From positions 1 to 7,201 of the forward strand of contig JAFAVN010000252.1 of the NCBI GenBank assembly GCA_019242435.1: 7,201 bases of DNA, written 5' to 3'. Positions 1 through 4,530 of this stretch are shown here, in pieces. Under the pieces are notes generated by a model. That model searched no databases. It saw nothing but the letters and a program-made list of their open reading frames with translations, and was not told the DNA's origin. This DNA is from Verrucomicrobiota bacterium (GTDB taxonomy: Bacteria > Verrucomicrobiota > Verrucomicrobiia > Chthoniobacterales > JAFAMB01). Within the stretch, counting starts at the first letter, position 1; each line of letters begins with the position of its first letter. The translations under genes were made by a program, and so were the position numbers.

Positions 1-678
1 TTGGTTTTGGCCGTAGCGGCAGGACTGGTGACCGGGCTGGTCATTGGGGCCATAAACGGCCTGGTTACACTTAAGGCAAGAATACCTTCATTTATAACAA
101 CCCTGGGAATGATGATGCTGCTTCGAGGTGTGATCCTCTTCTCCTCGGGTACGCAAACCCGCCCATTTCATCCGGGGCTTGGGTTTGAAACTCTAATGAC
201 GGGGTCAATCGGCCTGGTGCAGGCTTCCTTTCTTTGGCTTCTGGTGATTACCTTCGCAGCCTACCTGCTGATGGATCGCCACCGGCTGGGAAATCATATC
301 TACGCCATTGGCGGCAACCGGGAAGCAGCTACCTCCATCGGCGTGAGAGTTTCTCAAGTGAAACTCCTGGCTTTCATAATCGCCGGTGGCGCTGCGGCTC
401 TTTCCGGGATAATCAGTACGGTTCGGGTGAGTTCCGTCTCACCGATTCAAGGGCAAGGGCTCGAACTCCAGGCGATTGCCGCCTGCGTCATTGGGGGGGT
501 CTCGCTCTATGGCGGAAAGGGCTCGATGATCGGAGTGTTTCTAGGCGCCGCCCTGCTCTATAACATTCAAGACATTTTGCTTCTCCTGAGAGCGCCGGGT
601 TTTTATTTGGACGCTTTCATTGGAGCGATCATCCTTGTCGCTGCCACGTTGAACCGCCTCATTCAGAAGGAGCCGTAG
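1..678 (+). CDS. RbsC-type sugar ABC transporter permease, 5'-truncated by window edge
   Basis: This is the inner-membrane permease subunit of a carbohydrate-uptake ABC transporter of the ribose/xylose/fructose class (BPD_transp_2, RbsC-like). The visible 225 residues are strongly hydrophobic with several membrane segments (about 2-22, 33-50, 70-90, 122-140, 156-188 and 205-218). Two family hallmarks are clear: YAIGGNREAATSIGV at about 101-115 and GGVSLYGGKGS at 165-175, the cytoplasmic loop region that faces the ATPase. Family members are about 310-340 residues and IPSFITTLGM normally sits about a third of the way in, so roughly 100 N-terminal residues lie left of the window. The TTG at base 1 is therefore probably an internal codon, not a start. 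The ATPase gene begins 2 bases after the stop, as expected for subunits of one complex. The family call is secure; the transported sugar is not determinable. Confidence 0.93.
   Translation: MVLAVAAGLVTGLVIGAINGLVTLKARIPSFITTLGMMMLLRGVILFSSGTQTRPFHPGLGFETLMTGSIGLVQASFLWLLVITFAAYLLMDRHRLGNHIYAIGGNREAATSIGVRVSQVKLLAFIIAGGAAALSGIISTVRVSSVSPIQGQGLELQAIAACVIGGVSLYGGKGSMIGVFLGAALLYNIQDILLLLRAPGFYLDAFIGAIILVAATLNRLIQKEP
666..672 (+). promoter_or_regulatory. Ribosome binding site of the ABC ATPase gene
   Basis: GAAGGAG lies 8 bases upstream of the ATG at 681, inside the last codons of the permease gene. It is the strongest Shine-Dalgarno match in the operon and fixes the ATPase start. Confidence 0.8.
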
Positions 679-680
679 AA

Positions 681-1442
681 ATGTCGGAGTCAAACCCAAG
701 TTCAGTATCCGTGGCAAGGTTGATCGAGCTTCGTGGGATCACCAAAAAATTCGGAAATGTAATTGCTCTCGATCATGTGGATTTCGAGATCCGGGCAAAT
801 GAAGTCGTTGGGTTACTGGGTGATAATGGCGCCGGGAAATCAACCCTCGTTAAGATAATTTCAGGCGTGCTATCTCCGGATGAAGGAGACTGTTGGGCCG
901 CTGGTATCCGAACCAGAATTGCTTCGCATGCGGACGCGGCCAGACTAGGGATAGAAACGATTTACCAGGACGCTGCTCTGGTTAACAGCCTGTCTATTTA
1001 TCGGAATATGTTCCTTGGCCGCGAGCAAACCACTGCTCTGGGATTCCTGCGCCGACGCACGATGAAAACGAAGACGATGGAGATCCTCAGGAGTTCTGTG
1101 CAAATTTCCGGCATTGTATCCCCAGACCAGTTGGTTGGCGGTCTGTCAGGTGGGCAACGCCAAGCGGTAGCTATTGCTCGCGCGGTCTATTTTCGAAAGA
1201 AAGCGCTGCTTCTCGACGAACCAACCAGCGCTCTCTCTGTCCGGGAAACAGAGAATGTTCTGAACTATATGGTTCAACTTAAGCGGGGCGGTGTATCCTG
1301 CGTGTTCGTAACTCACAATCTGTATCACGCTTACCGCGTTTGCGATCGATTCGTCATTCTTTCACATGGGCGAAAAATCAAAGATGTGACCAGGGCCACA
1401 ACATCAATCGAAGAGTTAACTGCTGCCATTGTTCAGCAGTAG
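681..1442 (+). CDS. Sugar ABC transporter ATP-binding protein, single-domain (RbsA/FrcA-like)
   Basis: Cytoplasmic ATPase that powers the adjacent permease. All nucleotide-binding motifs are intact in the 253 residues: Walker A GDNGAGKST at 47-55 (K53), Q-loop Q96, signature LSGGQR at 155-160, Walker B ALLLDE at 175-180 with catalytic E180, D-loop SALS at 183-186, and H-loop H212 in VTHN. The start is set by a good Shine-Dalgarno site 8 bases upstream. The typical RbsA/XylG/MglA partner of an RbsC permease is about 500 residues with two fused ATPase domains. This protein has only one, so it presumably works as a homodimer, as the short fructose-type ATPase FrcA is understood to do. Nothing suggests truncation: it ends naturally and the next gene starts 9 bases later. 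The specific sugar is unknown. Confidence 0.95.
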   Translation: MSESNPSSVSVARLIELRGITKKFGNVIALDHVDFEIRANEVVGLLGDNGAGKSTLVKIISGVLSPDEGDCWAAGIRTRIASHADAARLGIETIYQDAALVNSLSIYRNMFLGREQTTALGFLRRRTMKTKTMEILRSSVQISGIVSPDQLVGGLSGGQRQAVAIARAVYFRKKALLLDEPTSALSVRETENVLNYMVQLKRGGVSCVFVTHNLYHAYRVCDRFVILSHGRKIKDVTRATTSIEELTAAIVQQ

Positions 1443-1447
1443 GAGAG
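1441..1447 (+). promoter_or_regulatory. Ribosome binding site of the amidohydrolase gene, overlapping the ATPase stop codon
   Basis: AGGAGAG begins within the TAG stop of the ATPase gene (1440-1442) and ends 4 bases before the ATG at 1452. The overlap of stop codon and Shine-Dalgarno site suggests translational coupling between the transporter and the first enzyme gene. Confidence 0.75.
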
Positions 1448-1451
1448 AGCA

Positions 1452-2288
1452 ATGATTCTGGATACCCATCAACACTTCTGGAAGGCAGATAGGGGAGATT
1501 ATCATTGGATGACTCCGGAAGTTCCGATTCTGGCGCGGGATTATCTGCCTGACGATTTACGTGGGCAGCTGCGAAAGACCGGTGTTACCCAGACCATCCT
1601 GGTACAGGCAGCACAAACCATGGATGAGACAGATTTTCTATTAGGGCTGGCGGAAGAAGCCGATTTTGTTATGGGTGTTATTGGCTGGTTTGATCTTGAA
1701 GACGAAAACTTTCCCGAAGTTTATGAGCGAAAACGAAAGGATCACGCCAATCTGCTCGGCGTACGGCCGATGTTACAGGATTTGTCGGATGACCGTTGGA
1801 TCCTTCGCGAAAAAGTAATCAAGAATCTTTCTTATCTAGCCGACCGGCAAATCGTGTTCGAGTTTCTGACCTATACACGTCACTTACCATTTGTGCTTCA
1901 GGCGTTGGAAAAAGTAACAAGGCTACACGCCGTTATCGATCATATCTCGAAACCGGAAATCAAGGCGGGAAAGCTCCAGCCGTGGAGCGACTTGATTTCG
2001 CGAGTCGCCCGCCATGAAAACCTGTTTTGTAAGCTGTCAGGAATGGTGACAGAAGCGGATCACGCTAGCTGGGCTCCAGAGCATCTGCGACCGTACATCG
2101 AGCACGTGCTCAATTGCTTTGGCGAGGATCGCGTAATGTTCGGAAGTGATTGGCCGGTCTGTCTCCGAGCGGCCAGCTACGGCGAGGTGATCAACGCCTT
2201 GCGCACGGTTGTGGCCAATCAGCTATCGCCAGGCGGCTTAACCAAGTTGTTCTCGCAGAACGGAAGACAGTTTTACGGGATTCGATAA
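1452..2288 (+). CDS. Amidohydrolase-family lactonase (COG3618, fuconolactonase-like)
   Basis: A 278-residue TIM-barrel metal-dependent hydrolase of the Amidohydro_2 family, in the COG3618 branch that includes L-fucono-1,5-lactonase, L-rhamnono-1,4-lactonase and 2-pyrone-4,6-dicarboxylate hydrolase. The diagnostic N-terminal HxH motif is in DTHQHFW (H6, H8). Further landmarks are GVRP at 103-106, DHISKP with H164, CKLSGM at 193-198, and the C-terminal catalytic aspartate D233 in FGSDWPV. Length is normal for the group and no signal peptide is present, so it acts in the cytoplasm. Next to an oxidoreductase and a sugar-acid dehydratase, the most economical role is opening a sugar lactone to its aldonic acid. 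The family is certain; lactonase activity is inferred from subfamily and neighbours, and the exact substrate is open. Confidence 0.88.
   Translation: MILDTHQHFWKADRGDYHWMTPEVPILARDYLPDDLRGQLRKTGVTQTILVQAAQTMDETDFLLGLAEEADFVMGVIGWFDLEDENFPEVYERKRKDHANLLGVRPMLQDLSDDRWILREKVIKNLSYLADRQIVFEFLTYTRHLPFVLQALEKVTRLHAVIDHISKPEIKAGKLQPWSDLISRVARHENLFCKLSGMVTEADHASWAPEHLRPYIEHVLNCFGEDRVMFGSDWPVCLRAASYGEVINALRTVVANQLSPGGLTKLFSQNGRQFYGIR
2277..2280 (+). promoter_or_regulatory. Weak ribosome binding site before the oxidoreductase start
   Basis: GGGA lies 10 bases before the ATG at 2291 inside the end of the lactonase gene. It is a poor match, so translation probably depends on coupling with the lactonase, whose stop is 2 bases before this start. 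Confidence 0.4.
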
Positions 2289-2290
2289 CG

Positions 2291-3274
2291 ATGGCGTCGA
2301 AACCAATTTCGCTCGGATTAATCGGGACGGGCATTGTGGCTGCCGGTCCATACCGAAAAGCGCTGGAACGTAGCACTGCGGTTAAAGCTGGCGGACTATT
2401 CGATCCCGACGCTGCAAAGGCGAGCGCCTTGGCCGAGGCTCTCGAGGTTAGAGCTTATCCGGACCTGGACGCGTTGCTATCGGACGCCAGCATCGACGCG
2501 GTTGCAGTGCTTAGCCCTAATCATCTCCATGTCGACATAGCACTCCGCAGTCTCAGGGCCGGCAAACATGTCCTGGTTGAAAAACCGGTTGCTGAGACCG
2601 TCGAAGAAATTGAGCAGCTGGAGGCAGCTGCGCAGCGAGCGGGCAAAGTATGCATGCCGGCCCATAACTACATCTACAACCCTAGTCTAATAAGAGCGAA
2701 GCGTCTCATCGGAGAAGGCCGGCTTGGCACTGTTGCCAGTGGATGGATTCTCTACAACATCTTTCATCCAGAGGAGATCGCGTGTCATTACGGAGGCGTT
2801 CTGCGAGAAGTATGCGTACATCATGCTTACTCGCTGCTCTTCTTGTTAGGAAAGCCGGCAAAGGTTTCGGCCCAGCTCTCGCGAGTTCACTACCACGAGC
2901 TAACCTGTGAGGACCAGGCGATGTTAACCTGCACCATGCCCGGCGGCGCCTTGGTTCATTTATGGGCAAGCTTCGCAGCGAGTGACCCCACAAGCGATCC
3001 CTGGACTGTCGTCTACAAGATTCTCGGAACAAACGGAGGCATTGCTTACACGTGGGATGATGCTCGATATGACGATACCGGTGGCCCGGCCTGGGGAATA
3101 CCAAACTACCTGGATGGTTTTTATCAGGAACTGGAATTTTTTGTCACCCAAGCTATCAGGAATGGCGAAACGCCACTTTCGACCCTGGCCGACGCTCGGG
3201 ACGCGATTCGAATCATCGAGGCTGCCGAAAGCTCGGTAGCCAAAGCGGGGACTTCGGTAGAGGTCCACTACTAA
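2291..3274 (+). CDS. Gfo/Idh/MocA-family NAD(P)-dependent oxidoreductase
   Basis: A 327-residue soluble dehydrogenase. The N-terminal Rossmann fold begins with GLIGTG (G9-G14) and an acidic D38 follows the second strand (LFDPD), compatible with NAD binding. The signature EKP (E97-K98-P99) supplies the usual catalytic lysine. The C-terminal alpha/beta domain carries the substrate site around 165-190 (GGVLREVCVHHAY). There the common DxGxH pattern of sugar dehydrogenases reads ExCxH (E173, C175, H177), an unusual version. The ATG at 2291 is preferred over an in-frame GTG/ATG-type start at 2150, which would add 47 residues inside the lactonase gene with no Rossmann homology. The gene starts 2 bases after the lactonase stop. 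Likely role: oxidation of the imported sugar to its lactone, feeding the neighbouring lactonase, though oxidation of a ring hydroxyl or of a sugar acid is also possible. Confidence 0.88.
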   Translation: MASKPISLGLIGTGIVAAGPYRKALERSTAVKAGGLFDPDAAKASALAEALEVRAYPDLDALLSDASIDAVAVLSPNHLHVDIALRSLRAGKHVLVEKPVAETVEEIEQLEAAAQRAGKVCMPAHNYIYNPSLIRAKRLIGEGRLGTVASGWILYNIFHPEEIACHYGGVLREVCVHHAYSLLFLLGKPAKVSAQLSRVHYHELTCEDQAMLTCTMPGGALVHLWASFAASDPTSDPWTVVYKILGTNGGIAYTWDDARYDDTGGPAWGIPNYLDGFYQELEFFVTQAIRNGETPLSTLADARDAIRIIEAAESSVAKAGTSVEVHY

Positions 3275-3275
3275 C

Positions 3276-4445
3276 ATGCCTACAAAAATCAGTCGCGTTC
3301 AGGTCCATGAATTCAGATACGAAGTTGAAGGCGTCGGCTTCGACGCTGGCGGTTTTGACTTTGTTTATGTGCCCGGACATCGCCAGGCAATAACCAAGGC
3401 CGCAATCGTCATCGAAGCGGCCGACGGAGCTCGGGGTGAGTACGTCGGACTGTGGGGAGCGACGCCGATGGCGCTTGCTCAGACAATCATGCTCGCTCCG
3501 CATCTGCTCGGGATGGATCCGTTTCAGCGCGAATTCATCTATGATGAATTCAAACGCGCTCTCCGGCAGTATGATCATATGGGATACGGAATGATCGATA
3601 TTTGTCTGTGGGATCTTGCTGGAAAATTCTTTGGTAGTTCCGTTTCAAGATTACTTGGCGGTTTTCGAGAGCGCCTCAGGACGTATGCCAGTACTATGCA
3701 TGGAGACCGCAATGGCGGCCTTTCTTCTAAGGAAGCGTATGGAGACTTTGCGCTTCATTGCTGGGAAATGGGCTACCGGGCTTTCAAAATGCATGGATGG
3801 TACGATGGTAATCCAGCAGAAGAGGCAGCAACCATCAAACACCTTCGTAAGACAGTCGGTGAAGAGATGGTTCTGATGATCGATCCGGCTTGCCAGATCC
3901 GAACTTACCTGGACGCCCTGGCCCTCGGTAAGGCGTGCGATGAAGCCGGTTTTCTTTGGCTGGAAGATCCAGCTCGTGATACTGGCGTCTCGCAGTTTGC
4001 CCATCTGAAGCTTCGCCAGATGATCAAGACGCCGATACTCTGTACCGAACACGTTCGCGGGCTTGAGCCTAAAGCTGATTTTGTGGTGAACGGTGGAACG
4101 GACATATTGCGGGCTGATCCGGAGTATGACATGGGAATCACTGGCGCCATGAAGATCGCGCATCTGGCCGAAGCCCTCGGCCTCGATGTGGAAGTACATG
4201 CGTGTGGGCCTGCTCATCGCCACTGCATGGCGGCCATCCGAAATACGAACTACTACGAGCTTGCGCTGGTTGGACCAAAATGCCGGAACCCATTGCCGGA
4301 TATTTACAGCTGCGGATATTCAGATCAGCTCGGTTGCATTGATTCGGAGGGATACGTGCCAGTTCCGGTCGGTCCAGGGTTGGGAGTGACTTATGACTGG
4401 GACTATATTGATCATCATAGGATTGCGTTACACGAGTTTGTGTGA
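3276..4445 (+). CDS. Enolase-superfamily sugar-acid dehydratase (mandelate racemase subgroup)
   Basis: A 389-residue member of the mandelate racemase/muconate-lactonising branch of the enolase superfamily, whose bacterial members in sugar operons usually remove water from an aldonic or uronic acid to give a 2-keto-3-deoxy acid. The N-terminal capping domain spans about 1-130 and the barrel follows. Three Mg2+ ligands are recognisable: D203 (MIDPAC), E230 (WLEDPA) and E258 (CTEH). The second-strand motif is K171-M-H173 (KxH rather than the classical KxK), and the likely His-Asp pair is H308 (EVHACG) with D281 (RADPEYD). No signal peptide is present. The gene begins 1 base after the oxidoreductase stop and is the last gene of the visible operon. 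It follows the lactonase logically in an oxidative sugar pathway. Superfamily and fold are secure; the substrate (fuconate, rhamnonate, galactonate or other) cannot be decided here. Confidence 0.88.
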   Translation: MPTKISRVQVHEFRYEVEGVGFDAGGFDFVYVPGHRQAITKAAIVIEAADGARGEYVGLWGATPMALAQTIMLAPHLLGMDPFQREFIYDEFKRALRQYDHMGYGMIDICLWDLAGKFFGSSVSRLLGGFRERLRTYASTMHGDRNGGLSSKEAYGDFALHCWEMGYRAFKMHGWYDGNPAEEAATIKHLRKTVGEEMVLMIDPACQIRTYLDALALGKACDEAGFLWLEDPARDTGVSQFAHLKLRQMIKTPILCTEHVRGLEPKADFVVNGGTDILRADPEYDMGITGAMKIAHLAEALGLDVEVHACGPAHRHCMAAIRNTNYYELALVGPKCRNPLPDIYSCGYSDQLGCIDSEGYVPVPVGPGLGVTYDWDYIDHHRIALHEFV

Positions 4446-4530
4446 AGACGGTTCTTAGATCTAAAGACGGTTGTGATAAATGTCGCTTAGCGGGTCGCCG
4501 TGGAGCCGGCGTCCGTGCCCGGTAACGTGG
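4446..4530. other. Convergent intergenic gap with a short palindrome and direct repeats
   Basis: 85 bases separate the stop of the dehydratase from the stop of the opposing histidine kinase. It contains a perfect 10-base palindrome TTAGATCTAA (4455-4464) lying between two copies of AAGACGGTT (4445-4453 and 4464-4472). A weak bulged hairpin follows at 4506-4522 (CCGGC / GCCCGG). Neither hairpin is followed by a T tract on either strand, so I do not call an intrinsic terminator. Shared convergent termination by another mechanism is possible. Confidence 0.55.

Noticed and set aside
2150..2290. Possible 47-residue N-terminal extension of the oxidoreductase
   Set aside because: The extra residues overlap the conserved FGSDWP end of the lactonase gene in another frame and precede the natural Rossmann start; the ATG at 2291 gives a normal family length.
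2706..3104. 132-codon Arg-rich open frame on the - strand inside the oxidoreductase gene
   Set aside because: Its Arg/Pro/His-rich composition is typical of an antisense frame in a GC-rich gene, and the + strand frame carries intact family motifs.
3651..4223. 190-codon open frame on the - strand opposite the dehydratase gene
   Set aside because: It lies wholly antisense to a clearly conserved enolase-superfamily gene, has no recognisable domain and no ribosome binding site noticed; it is best explained as a codon-composition shadow.
4506..4522. Candidate intrinsic terminator hairpin in the convergent gap
   Set aside because: The stem is 5 pairs with a bulge and no T run follows on either strand.
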